64,000 bases of DNA from Cervus elaphus (Eukaryota; Chordata; Mammalia; Artiodactyla; Cervidae): contig NC_057841.1 of assembly GCF_910594005.1 (NCBI RefSeq), forward strand, positions 17,531,001 to 17,595,000, written 5' to 3'. This document shows positions 34,305-45,069 of this stretch, in pieces (positions within the stretch are counted from its first letter, which is position 1; the number at the start of each line of letters is the position of its first letter). Position numbers and translations under genes: made by a program. Below the pieces are notes generated by a model that saw nothing but the letters and a program-made list of their open reading frames with translations, ran no database searches and was not told the DNA's origin.

Positions 34305-35162
34305 TAAAAGTCCCTTTAACATTTGTTGTAAAGCTGGTTTGGTGGTACTGAATTTTCTTAATTTTTGCTTGTCTGTAAAGCTTTTGATTTCTCCATCAAT
34401 TTTGAATGAGATTCTTGTTAGGTAGAGTAATCTTGGCTGTAGACTTTTCCCTTTCAGTACTTTAAATGTTTCCTGCCATTCCCTTCTGGCCTGCAGAGTT
34501 TCTGCTAAAAGATCAGCTATTAAATGTATGAGGTTTCCCTTGTATGTTACTTGGTGCTTTTCCCTTTCTGCTTCTAATATTCTTTGTGTTTAAACTTTGT
34601 TCATTTGATTAGTATGTGTCTAGGCATGTTTCTCCTTGGATTTATCTTGTATGGGACTTTTTGTTCCTCTTGGGCTTGATTGACTATTTCCTTTCAATGT
34701 GGGGAGAATTTTCAACTATAATCTCTTCAAAAAATGTTCTCATACCCTTTATTTTTCTCTTCTTCTTCTGGGAACCCTATAATTTGATCTTGATGTGATT
34801 AATATTGCCCCCGTGGTCTCTGAGACTATTCTAAGTTCTTTTCATTCTTTTTTCTTTATTCTTCTCTTCAGCAATTATTTCCACCATTTTATGTTCCAGC
34901 TCACTGGTCTGTTCTTCTGTTTCAGATATTCTGCTACTGATTCCTTCTAGAGTATTTTTAATTTCAGTCATTGTGTTGTTTATCTCTGTATGTTTATTCT
35001 TTAACTCTTCTAGATCTTTGTTAATTGATTCTTGCATTTTCTCTGTTCTATTTTCAAGGTTTGGATCAACTTTATTATCATTATTCTGAATTCTATTTTC
35101 AGGTAGTTTATCTATTTCCTCTGCACTTATTTGGGCTTGTGTGTTTCTACTTTGTTTCTTCA
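34305..35162 (-). pseudogene. Old L1 ORF1 remnant
   Basis: ORF1 of the host L1. The coiled-coil half survives as part of an open piece (35355-34831) with a block of E/K/I-rich heptads. The C-terminal half aligns at 34310-34830 but is broken. The frame is also extended by T-run slippage near 35186-35225, outside the original ORF. Confidence 0.82.
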
Positions 35163-35413
35163 TTTGTGAAGAATGTCTCTGCCTTTTTTTTTTTTTTTTT
35201 TTTCTGTTTTTCTTTTTTTTTTTTTGGCTTATTGTATTGTGGTCTCCTTTCCCGGGCCTCAAGATTGAATTATTTCTTCCTTTTGTTTTCTTCCCTTGTA
35301 AATTTGGTCCAGTGGTTTGTGTAAGCTTCATGTAGGGTATGACTTGTGCTTGCACTCTGGTGGGAGGAGATGATTGAGAATGAAATGTTTGTCTTGTTTG
35401 TTGTGTAGATGAG

Positions 35414-35431
35414 ATATCCTGTACAGGATAT
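35414..35431. repeat. Perfect 18-bp palindrome
   Basis: ATATCCTGTACAGGATAT equals its own reverse complement. It lies in the old L1 5'UTR. It may be chance; no function is implied. Confidence 0.6.
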
Positions 35432-35539
35432 TACTGGTAGATGGGTGATGTTGGGTCCTATATACTAGTGGTAGCCTTTGTGAAAGTTGTCATTTTTTGA
35501 TACTCCTTAGGGACTGGAAATAGCTCAGCTGGAATAGCA

Positions 35540-35900
35540 TCTCTCAAAGAATTGATGCTTTTGAACATTGGCATTGGAGAAGATTCTTGAGAGTCCCTTG
35601 GACTGCAAGCAGATCCAACCAGTCAATCCTAAAGGAAATCAGTCCTGAATATTCACTGGAAAGACTTTGGCCACCTGATGAGAAGAACTGACTTCTTGGA
35701 AAAGACCCTGATGCTGGGAAAGATTGAAGGCAGGAGGAGAAGGGGACGACAGAGGATGAGATGGCTGGATGGAATCACTGACTCAATGGGTATGAGTTTG
35801 AGTAGGCTCTAGGGGTTGGTGATGGGCAGGGAGGCTTGGTGTGCTTCAATCTATGGGGTCACAAGGAGTCGAACTCAACTGAGAAACAACTGAACTGAGG
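35540..35900 (+). mobile_element. BovB 3' end fragment inside the old L1
   Basis: Starts at the aaagaattgatgcttttgaa block, contains the ggagaagattcttgagagtc, gatgctgggaaagattgaag and gaatcactgactcaatggg blocks, and ends with the gagaaacaactgaactgag tail. It is a 5'-truncated BovB in plus orientation, inserted into the minus-strand L1. Confidence 0.92.
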
Positions 35901-37256
35901 GTTAGGAGTCCTCTTGTAGTCTAGGGTCTTGGATCCAGAACTCCCACTCCAAAGGCTCAGGCATGGTCTCTGGCCAGGAACAGAGATTCCACTGGCTTGC
36001 TATGACATTAAATGGGACTAAAACAAATACCCAAAAATGAAAAGCCAAAGACAAACCCCAGAAAAATGGTAATTACAAAATCAGGCAAATAATAATTAAA
36101 ATAATGGCATATACACACCTACATACACACCCACAAGCAAAATCAAAACAGTCCAACAGGAATAAAGTAGAATAGATTGACCCAGTGAACAAAGGAAACA
36201 AAAAATTATATCCACCAGTTAAGAAAAAAAGTAACTAAAGCACAAACTGGTAAACAAAATTAAATCAAGGTACCAACTAGGGAATAAGGCAATGAGAACA
36301 AAACTAACAAATATGGTGAGAAAAAGAAAGAAAGAATAGAAATACAAAGTTAAATAGAGGTACATAAGATTTATATATATTAAAGATGAACTGCAAGGGG
36401 AAAAGAACAGTAGGAAAAACAAAGGAATAAGTGTATTAAAAATAACAATAAGCTTAAAAAGTATAAATTATAATTAAAAGAAAGAAAACAACAACAAAAA
36501 AGGAAAACTCAACAGAGCTGCAAAAGGCCAACATAGAGGCAGAAATTTATAACAGAGATAAAAATTTTCATTGAAAAAAAAATCTCAAAACCTTAAATAG
36601 ATTCCATAGTGCTAATAAAATTGACAACTACAACAGAGGGGGAAAGGAAAAAAGAAAGTGAAAAAAATCCAAAAGAAACTATAGAACAAGTCAAAATATA
36701 AGAATAATAAATGTTTTTCTTGAGTCTCTGCTGACAGCGTCCTTTCCCTTGCTGGGACTCACAGTCCACCTCGCCTCCCTCTGATGCCCTCCAACACTAT
36801 ACTGGTCTCTGGACCTGCTGGGAGGGCAGCTCAAGCTCTAATATTTTCCTACTCTTGTGTATTCTTCCCTGCAATGTCCACAGCTATCAGAACTAGTTTG
36901 TTTTCTTTTGTGGGAACTCTCAATTTTCTTATATATATTCCATAGACACAGAGTCTGCCTAGTTGATTGTGTGGATTTAATCTGTAGCTTGCATAGCTGG
37001 TGGGGAGGTTTTGGGTCCTCTTTCTTAGCCATACTACCCCTGGGTTTCAACTGTGGTTTTATCTCCACCTCTGCATGTAGGTCATCCACTGGGTTTGCTC
37101 CTAAGGCTGCCCTGGGGACTTGGCAGGGCCTTGGCCCCAGTGAGTGCCAGGTGTGGAGGTGGAGCAGCTGCTTGGGTCACAGGTTCCCTGGCAGCACCAG
37201 ATATTCAGGGGAGTTGGTGCCTTAGGGCAGCAGGAAATATAATGCTCTAGAAGGGT

Positions 37257-37396
37257 AGGGAAATCCACTCCAGTACTCTTGCCTGGAAAATCCCCTTGGC
37301 GGAGAAGCCTGGCAGGCCACAGTCCATAGGGTCACAGAGTTGGACATGACTGAAGCAACCCTGCATGCATAGATGCAAGACATTTTTTTTTTTTTT
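37257..37396 (+). mobile_element. BovA-type SINE fragment
   Basis: The blocks ccactccagtactcttgcct, gcctggcaggccacagtcca and gttggacatgactgaagcaa are the distal part of a Bov-tA/BovA SINE. The tRNA head is missing. A T-run of about 14 follows. It interrupts the old L1 5'UTR. Confidence 0.85.
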
Positions 37397-38417
37397 GCCT
37401 GTGGCAGCTCTGCCCCAATGAGGGTTAAGTGTGAGGGTGGTGCAGCTGCTTGGGTCACAGGGACCCTGGCTGTGCCAAGTGAGCAGGGACATGGACTGTC
37501 TCAGCTGCAGGGGCTATGACCCTATCAGGGTCTTTTTCCAAGCCTCTGGCAGCTGGCAATTGGAAGGCCTCTTTGTCTAGTCTTTCTTCATTTTTTTCTC
37601 CCATTAAGGCACTTAGAGGGTTCCCTTGCCTGGGACCCTTCTCTGTTGTTTGGCACATCAGGCACGGAAAGTGCCCTCCCCCCCAGACTGGGCATCAGAC
37701 ACTTAAAGGGGTACACTGGGTGGGGTCCTACTCTGTTGTTCTGGGCATCAGGTGCTTGATGGGCCAACCTGTCTATTGTTTACTACCAGTGCTAGGGTAC
37801 ATGGAGAGAGAATCTACTGTGATGGCTCCAATCTCTATGCATCACTCAGCAGTACTGCCTTACTTCCATGGCTGCCTGACTTTCCTGCACAGGCATTTCC
37901 CACCACAATCTCCTCCCTCATGTCCACTCGGTTCGTCTCCCAGCAGTCAGTCAATAGCAGCCTTCACCTGGGTATTGCTCCACAATCCCTATGCTCTGGC
38001 TCCTAGCTGTTGCAGCTTCTAGGGTACCTGCATCCCTATATATATGACTGTGGCAAGGATTCTCTGATTCTCATTCCATTTAGGCTGTCACAGATCAGCT
38101 GCTTCACTCTCAGCTTCAAACGTTTCTCCTCTGACCCAGACAGTTGCCCCAATGTGGGGATTGGAACCCTGCTTCAGTTCCCCCACCCACAGATGGCAGA
38201 TCAAGTCCTACTAACGCTCCTGTTCTTCCCCCTAGTTCCTTCATGCTACCAAGTTTTGCATGATTCTACATATTCCTTTCCAATGATAGGTACTCCTGCC
38301 CATCCTCAGCTGCTGTTCTGCAATCACTTCTGTCTGAAGGTATATTCCTGATGTATCTGTGGAAAGAGATGTACTCTGTGTCCACCTACTCCTCCACCAT
38401 CTTGTTCCTCCTCTTAA

Positions 38418-38800
38418 CATTCTTTAGAACCACCCTTCTTGGGAATTGGAATAAGGATTGACCTTTTCCAGTCTTGTGGCCACTGGAGACATCACATTTC
38501 TTGATTTCAAAATACATTAAAAAGCTACATCATGCAAAATGCTGGGCTGGATGACTCATAAACTGGAATCCAGATTGTCAGGACAAAACCTCAGTTAGAA
38601 CCGGACATGGACAATAGACTGGGTCAAAATTGGGAAAGGAGTATATCAGTACTGTATATTGTCACCCTGCTTATTAATTCTATGCAGAGTATATCACTCA
38701 AAATGCTAGGCTGGATGACTCACAAACTGGAATCAAGATTGCTGGGAGAAATATCAATAACCTGAGATATGCAGATGATACCACTATATTTTAACTATGC
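38418..38800. mobile_element. Rearranged BovB/L1/BovB composite
   Basis: Three pieces are joined. A short minus-strand BovB piece (about 38418-38485) is followed by an L1 ORF2 scrap in plus orientation (38487-38527, gacatcacatttcttgattt block). BovB in plus orientation comes next (38528-38795). Inside the last piece a segment appears twice in wrong order: the block around gctgggctggatgactcata precedes, and a second version follows, the cagttagaaccggacatgg segment that should come first. The L1-to-BovB junction recurs at 40097-40160. Confidence 0.75.
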
Positions 38801-39287
38801 TATAATTTCCTTTTTTTTTTTATAATTTCATTTATCAATTATGTATTGAAAAAGCTAAAAAAGAAAAAGAAAACACATCCAAAATGAGTTAAGACAACTA
38901 ATAAAAAAAATCATATGCAAAGGCAAACAATAAACTGAAAAATTTTAACTGTATTTCTGATAAACGGTTAATGTAATTCCTATATAAACATCTTATAAAG
39001 AATTTTTTTTAAATTCCAATAAAAAGTGAGCAAATAAACCAGCATTTCATACAATATGAAATGCAAATTGGTATTTAATTTCAACAAATTAAGCAATGAT
39101 TAAGATATTATGTTTTGTCTACTCAATTAACCAAGATGAAAAACCAATGACAAAATGCAGTCTGGGTGAAGACATAGGGAAATGAGTTATATCAGGCACT
39201 GCAAAAGTGGTACAAACAAGTACAGTAAATCTGGAGGAAACTTTATAATATTTACCTAAAACATTAAATGTGTATACCCCCTAAATA
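38801..39287. other. AT-rich gap, nothing recognised
   Basis: T-runs and A-runs with no identifiable gene, RNA or repeat family. Confidence 0.45.
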
Positions 39288-39507
39288 GGGTTCCCAGGTG
39301 GCTCAGATGGCAAAGAATCTGCCCATGGTGTGGGAGATCCAGGTTTGATACCTGGGTTGAGAGGATCTCCTGGAGAAGGAAATGGCAGCCCACTTTAGCA
39401 TTCCTGCCTGGAAAACTCCATGACAGAAGAGCCTGGCAGGCCACAGTCCACAGGGCCTCAAAGAGACAGACATGACAGAGCAACTAACACACACACATAC
39501 ACACAGA
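39288..39507 (+). mobile_element. Bov-tA SINE
   Basis: A complete plus-strand SINE: tRNA-like head from 39288 (gggttcccaggtggctcag), the body with the gatctcctggagaaggaaat block, the gcctggcaggccacagtcca block and the acatgacagagcaactaaca tail followed by a short CA-rich stretch. The A and B box positions are degraded, so it is probably inactive. Confidence 0.9.
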
Positions 39508-39641
39508 AAATATCATTTTTAGAAATTCATCTCAAGTAAATAACCAGACAAATTAATAAGATATATGTATGAATTTCTTAAAATAATCATAAACAATGTA
39601 AAAGACAAATTATGTAAATACCCTAAAGATGAAGATTTTAT

Positions 39642-39872
39642 GGGCTTCCCTGTTGGCACTAGTGATAAATAACCATTAGCAGTCTGGTAATGCAGGAGAC
39701 ATAAAAGACATGGGTTCAATCCCTGGGTCAGGAAGATCCCCCAAAGAAGCACATGACAGCCCACTCAGCATTCCTGGCCAGAGAATCTCACAGACAGAGG
39801 ACTCTGGTAGGCTACTGTCAAAGGGTCCACAAAGAGCTGGACACCACAGAAGCCATTTGGCATGCATGCATA
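39642..39872 (+). mobile_element. Bov-tA SINE, diverged
   Basis: A plus-strand SINE with a head starting tgggcttccctgttggcac, a diverged body and the ctggtaggctactgtcaaag block, ending in a catgcatgca tail. It is more diverged than its neighbour at 39288. Confidence 0.85.
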
Positions 39873-39999
39873 GTACATCCACACAATGTAATATTCTAAA
39901 ACCACTATAAAATTTAATAGTGATTTTATGGTTATAAACCCAGAAAAAATATTTATTAACATATTTGAAGTTAAAAAATAAAGCAAGTTAAGTGGCACT

Positions 40000-40127
40000 T
40001 TTTACAGACATAGAAAAAATAATTCAAAAACTCATATGGAGCCATGAAGGATAGCAAATAGTCAAATCAAGCTTAAGAATAAAGAACAAAGTTAGAGACA
40101 TCACATTTCTTGATTTCAAAATATATT
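40000..40127 (+). mobile_element. L1 ORF2 fragment
   Basis: A diverged L1 ORF2 piece (blocks aaaaactcatatggagccat and gacatcacatttcttgattt) corresponds to L1-B at about 48560-48680. It runs into an A-run of about 22 (40128-40149) and then BovB. Confidence 0.75.
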
Positions 40128-40149
40128 AAAAAAAAAAAAAAAAAAAAAA

Positions 40150-40988
40150 CCATCATGCAAAATGCTGGGCTGGATGACTCACAAACTGGAATTAAGATTG
40201 CCAGAAGAAATATCAATAACCTGAGGTATGCAAATGATACCACTTTAATGGCAGAAAGTGAGAAGGAAATAAAAAGCATCTTGATGAGGGTGAATAAGGA
40301 AAATGAAAAAGCTAGCCTAAAACTCAACATTCAAAAGACTAAGATCATGGCCTCTGGTCCCACCACTTCATGGTGAATAGATGAGGACAAAGTGGAAGCA
40401 GTGACTGTTTTACTTTCCTTGGCTCCAAAATCACCGTGGACAGTGACTGTAGAGATGAAAGTAAAAGATGCTTGCTCCTTGGAAGAAAGCTATGACAAAC
40501 TTAGACAGTGTATTGCGAAGCAGAGACATCACTTTGCTGACAAAAGTCCATATAGTTCTAGCTATAATTTTTCCAGTAGTCAAGTAAATGTGTGAGAGTT
40601 GGACCATAAAGAATACTGAGCACTGAAGAATTGGTACTTTCATACTGTGGTGCTGGAGAAGACTCTTGAGAGTCCCTTGGTCAGCAAAGATTGATCCTAA
40701 GGGAAATCAACCCTGAATATTCATTGAAAGAACTGATGTTGAAGCTGAAGCGCCAATACTTTGGCCACCTGATTCAAAAAGTGACTCTGGAAAAGACTGA
40801 TGCTGGCAAAAATTGAAGGCAGGAAGAGAAGAGGGCAACAAAGAATGAGATGGATGGATGGCATCACTGACTCAATGGACTTGAGTTTCAGCAAACTCCA
40901 GGAAAAAGTGAAGGTAAGGAAGCCTGGCCTGCTGTAGTTCATGCCATTGCAAAGAATTGGACACAACTTAGTGACTGAACAACAACAA
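40150..40988 (+). mobile_element. BovB 3' part
   Basis: The last 840 bases of a BovB in plus orientation. It begins inside the reverse transcriptase with the gctgggctggatgactcac block, contains the catalytic region as YANDTT (the second residue pair is altered from YADD) at about 40227-40245, and ends with the acttagtgactgaacaacaa tail. Open pieces 40110-40376 and 40392-40595 are the decayed reverse transcriptase C-terminus. Confidence 0.9.
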
Positions 40989-41966
40989 ATATTTAAATCA
41001 ATGATGCCATAAGTACATAGATTGTATCATTCAGGTGTAGTTTTGATTCACTTTTTTGATTTTCTCTATTATTCTATAGGAAATAGTGATGGACATGGGC
41101 TGGCTACCATATTTGCTTCTCCTTTTGGTTAAAAATCAGGGTTCAAACACTTTCTACCAGGAGTAGCTAGAAGGTATTACTCACATACTCCAATAATAAG
41201 CACATTCAGCAAAAAAGTCTATAGTTTCTTTATGGAAGTTCAAACCTGGAAGAGGCCTTAGTGATTATCTGGTAAGAACAGAAACTAGATACTTAATTGA
41301 ATAAAACAATCTTTTAAAACTGTCATAGATATTGACTGAAATCATTACCAGAGTTCAGGTCTCCTGATTCTCAGTTCAGTGCTGGTTTTTTTGGTTTTGT
41401 TTTTTGTTTGTTTTGTCTTATTTGTTTTTTGATATTCGATACATATTTTACACTTATAAAACTAACTGCCCATGCCTCTCTTTGCTTCACCTCCCTAAAC
41501 CAGTTTCATTTTACAAGCATTAAGAATTTTAAAATAAGTTAAGCAAGTTCGTTACAGCACAATTATATTCAGTGTTGCTGTCATAATTATTAGAATTTAA
41601 ATCTTCAAAAAATGACCAATGTCCAAGTAATTTTTAAGGAAATCTTGAGTATCATCCAAAAAGAAACTTCCATATTACAAGTTAGCAAATTCTAGTACAA
41701 AAATAGTCTGTGTGTTGCAATCATGCTTTGTTTCAAAATTGAAATTGCCAGTCAATATATATGATAAATTTCATATAAAATATGAAATTTACAAATTTCT
41801 GTGTCATCCTTGTTTGGAGATTGCGATAATCTTCTCTGAATTGCTTCAGATATTTTTTCTATGTGTTACTGAAGTGGGCACCAGTTCTGTTTATTGTTTT
41901 AATGCCTAGTTAGTATGAGAAACTGCATCAACAATATAAACAACTACATAGTCATTAAGGGATAAG
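40989..41966. other. Single-copy AT-rich DNA, nothing recognised
   Basis: About 1 kb with a T/G-rich run near 41385-41440. I see no gene, RNA or nameable repeat. Confidence 0.45.
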
Positions 41967-41975
41967 TTTAGTTCT

Positions 41976-42262
41976 TTCACGAACTTTTCTCTGATAGCTC
42001 AGTTGGTAAAGAATCTGCTTGCAATGCAGAAGACCCCAGTTCAATTCCTGGGTTCGCCAGAAAAGGGATAAGTGACCCACTCCAGGATTCTTGGGCTCCC
42101 TATGTGGTTCAGCTGGTAAAGAATCCACTTGGAATGCGGAAGACCTAGGTTTGATCTCTGGGTTGGGAAGATCCCCTGGAGAAGGGAAAGGCTACACATT
42201 GCAGTATTCTGGCCTGGAGAACTGCAAAGAGTTGGACATGACTGAGTGACTTTCACTTTCAC
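41976..42262 (+). mobile_element. Bov-tA SINE, dimeric, with 9-bp TSD
   Basis: A plus-strand composite with two tRNA-like heads (about 41992-42050 and 42092-42160) and the classic ctttcactttcacttt tail. It is flanked by the direct repeat TTTAGTTCT (41967-41975 and 42263-42271), so the ends are well defined. Confidence 0.92.
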
Positions 42263-42271
42263 TTTAGTTCT

Positions 42272-42617
42272 CTAGCCTGAATAGAAAAGTTATATTTTAT
42301 GTACTTTCCACAAATTATTTTACTGCCAACCAGAGTTTCTGAATACCATGAAGAATATAGATAATTGTATTAGGTGTACCCTGTGCTGGTATAAAACTGG
42401 TCAAAATTAGATTAAATTTGATACTTTAAAAACCAATAAATATATAATTCCCAGCAAGCTTCATGAAACATTGAAAATAATTGTCAACCTACATTTCCAC
42501 CTTTATATATTGGTGTACCCTTGGCTTTTGTGGACTCATGAAACAGATAAGTTTTTAGATCACTTTAACATTCCTTGTCTTTCTGACAGAACCTATCAAA
42601 TCATTATATTGTGCAAT
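42272..42617. other. Single-copy DNA flanking L1-B
   Basis: AT-rich sequence with no recognised feature. It gives a unique anchor for testing whether L1-B is polymorphic. Confidence 0.5.
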
Positions 42618-42631
42618 AGAAGTCCAAGAGC
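42618..42631 (+). repeat. L1-B target-site duplication, left copy
   Basis: AGAAGTCCAAGAGC is repeated at 50246-50259. The final C is ambiguous because it could also be the first base of the element. The target strand reads CTTCT/AT at the nick, compatible with the L1 endonuclease preference (TTTT/AA and variants). Confidence 0.92.
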
Positions 42632-45069
42632 GGGGAGGAGCCAAGATGGCGGAGGAGTAGGACCGGGAGACCACTTTCTCTCCTACAAATTCATCAAAAG
42701 AATAACCGAATGCAGAGCAAACTTCACAAAACAACTTCTGATCGCTAGCTGAGGTCATCAGGCGCCCAGAAAAGCAGACCATTGTCTTCGAAAGGAGGTA
42801 GGACAAAATATAAAAGATAAAAAGTGAGACAAAAGAGCTAAGGACGGAGACCCGTCCCGGGAAGGGAGTCTTAGGCGGCCTTGCTTGGGCTAGGGTCCGG
42901 GCCTGAGTGCCCTGAGGACAATCAGGGGGAGCTTCTGTGAGGTGCCAACTTGAACTGTGGGAGACCAAAGGAGAGAGAGAAAATTGACCGGCCGGAACAC
43001 ACTGCCGGCCGTTCGCAGAACAAAAGGACGGGGAAAGTCCCGAGAAGAGCTCGCAGGCTGCGGACCGGCCCAGCCCCGCCGGAGGCAGGAGGCAGGGGGG
43101 AGGGGAAGGTCGCGGCGAGACACAGGGCGCAGGCACCCGACCGGCGCGGGCGGGGACTGGGGCTGGGGACGCGGAGGGCGGAAGGCGCGCGCACCCGCCT
43201 GGCGCCAGCGGAAACTGAGACTGGGTCCGCCGAAGGGAGTGGGTGCGCCACACCTGGGGATAGCGCGCCCACCAAGCCCCTGGCTGCCTGGACCGCTCTG
43301 ACGGGGAAGGCACAGAGAGCAGGCGCAGCTTTTCCTTCCGCGCTTTTGTGTAACACCCGAGGGCTGGAACCTCGCGCAGCGCGGGGCGCGCTCCATATAG
43401 AACAGCCGGGAGCCTGAGCAGCGCAGACGGAGAAAGCAGCATCAGCCCCTTCCGGCAGCGCCAGCCCGCCCCCGCAGGGCCAGCCCCTCCCCGCAGCGTC
43501 AGCCCCGCCCCCGCAGGGCCAGCCCCTCCCCGGAGCGTCAGCCCCGCCCCGCAGCGCCAGCCCCGCCCCGCAGCGTCAGCCCCTCCCAGCAGCGCAACGG
43601 AACTAGCTACCTGAATAAGAGTCCGCCTCCGGCCGCCTGTGTCAGGGCGGAAATGAGCCTCTGAAGAGACCGGCAAACAGAAGCCAAATAAACAAAGGGA
43701 ACCGCTTCAGAAGGGACTGGTGCAACAGATTAAAATCCCTGAAGAAAACACCGACTTCACCGGAAGGGCCCTGTAGATATCGAGAAGTGCAAGCTGGAAC
43801 GAGGAGCTATCTGAAACTGAGCCGAACCCACACTGACCGCAACAGCTCCAGAGAAATTCCTAGACATATTTTTACTTTTTTTTTTATTTTTCTGTTTTTT
43901 CTAAGTAAGGAAAAAAAAAAAATTTTTTTTTCTTTTTATATTTTTCTTTTTTATTTTTTCTCTTTTATTTTCCTTTAAAATTCCCTATTACTCCCCCATT
44001 ACTCCTTAACTTTCATTTTCATAGATTTTTACGATTTTTTTAATTAGGGGAAAAAAAAAATTTTTTTTTTTTCTTTCTTTTTTTTTCTTCTCCTTTTTCT
44101 TCTTTTTTTTTTCTTTCCTTTTTCTCTTCTATTTTCTATTTTTCTTTTTCTCTTATTTCTTTTAAAGTCCTCTAGTACTCCTCTACTACTCTTCATTTTC
44201 ATCTTCACTACACTATAACCTTACAAAAAAAAAAAAAAAAAAGAGAAGCCCTATCTTAAAACCGAAGATTATTCCCTCCCAATCTTGACTCTCTGTTTTC
44301 TACCTCAGAACACCTCTATTTCCTCTTTTCCCCTTCTCTTCCCCATCCAATTCTGAGAATCCTTGTAGGTGTCTGAGATACGAGAACACTCTGGGAACAG
44401 ACAGCTGCGTAGATCTGTCTCTCTCCTCTTGAGTCCCCCTTTTTCTCCTCCTACTCATCTCTATCTCCCTCCTCCCTTTTCTCCTGTTCATGTAACTCTG
44501 TGAACCTCTCTGGGTGTCCCTAACGGGGGAGAATCTTTTCGCCATTAACCTAGAAGTTTAATTATCAGAGCTGTATAGTTGGAGAAGTCCTGAGACTACA
44601 GGAAGAATAAAACTGAAATCCAGAGGCAGGAAACTTAAGCCCAAAACCTGAGAACACCAGAAAACTCCTGACTACATGGAACTTTAAGTGATAAGTGACC
44701 GTCCAAAAGCCTCCATACCTACACTGAAACCAACCACCACCCAAGAGCCAATAAGTTTTAGAGCAAGACATACCACGCAAATTCTCCAGCAACACAGGAA
44801 CATAGCCCTGAATGTCAACATACAGGCTACCCAAGGTCACACCTAACACATAGACCCAACTCAAAACTCATTACTGGGCATTCCATTGCTCTCCAAAGAG
44901 AAGAAATCAAGTTCCACGCACCAGTACACTGACGCAAGCTTCCCTAACCAGGAAACCTTGACAAGCCAAACGTCCAACCCCACCCACTGGGTAAATCCTC
45001 CACAATAAAAAGGAACCACAGACCTCCAGAATACAGAAAGTCCACTCCAGACACAGCAATCTAAACAAG
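42632..45069 (+). promoter_or_regulatory. L1-B 5'UTR with internal promoter and CpG-rich core
   Basis: The 5'UTR should carry an internal Pol II promoter. A YY1-type site (GCCAAGATGGCGG) sits at 42640-42652, about 10 bases from the start, as in human L1. Positions about 42850-43620 are very GC- and CpG-rich and include a GC-box-rich tandem array. Downstream (43868-44220) lies a long T/C-rich tract that contains two diverged copies, about 187 bp apart, of a tttaaa/actcc/ttcattttc module. The final 750 bp match the 5'UTR kept in L1-A. Confidence 0.85.
43437..43591 (+). repeat. GC-rich tandem array in L1-B 5'UTR, about 8 units of 19 bp
   Basis: About eight imperfect units with consensus near CAGCGTCAGCCCCGCCCCG, alternating GCGTCAG/GCGCCAG/GGGCCAG starts. 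Several units contain CCCCGCCCC, a GC-box (Sp1-type) core. The array is not present at this length in the copies at 54212-56853 or 58704-61310. Confidence 0.88.

Larger units (their letters stand above)
33388..38417 (-). mobile_element. Old L1, 5' half (continuation of the host L1)
   Basis: The old L1 interrupted by L1-A resumes here. From left to right: the ORF2 endonuclease region, ORF1, a T-rich 5'UTR stretch (A-rich on the plus strand at 36000-36720) and the rest of the 5'UTR, ending with cctccaccatcttgttcctcc (reversed YY1-like start). A BovB fragment (about 35540-35900) and a SINE (about 37257-37380) inserted into it. Together with 24681-27497 the original element is about 7.8 kb without insertions, missing only its 3' end. 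Confidence 0.9.
42555..43676 (-). other. Antisense 373-codon open frame in L1-B 5'UTR (ORF0-like candidate)
   Basis: On the strand opposite L1-B an ATG at 43676 opens 373 codons that cross the element's 5' border (42632) and end in flanking DNA at 42555. The last 60 or so codons inside the element lie outside the most GC-rich part. They are also kept as a largely open, similar frame in the copies at 56440-56861 (plus) and 59009-58626 (minus), with shared blocks such as SDQKLFC and FDEFVGEKVVS. Primate L1 has an antisense ORF0 in the same general place, but the sequences are unrelated. High GC content leaves other frames open here too, so coding is unproven. Confidence 0.3.

Noticed and set aside
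36838..38351. Plus-strand frames 36857-37225 and 37516-38022 as a gene
   Set aside because: They run antisense through the old L1 5'UTR and across a SINE; no conservation seen.
42890..43417. Four more overlapping open frames on both strands as real genes
   Set aside because: GC-rich, stop-poor DNA in the L1-B 5'UTR explains them; only the 373-codon antisense frame was kept as a low-confidence candidate.
43437..43591. CRISPR-like array
   Set aside because: Units are contiguous 19-mers without spacers, in a mammalian L1 promoter; it is a minisatellite.
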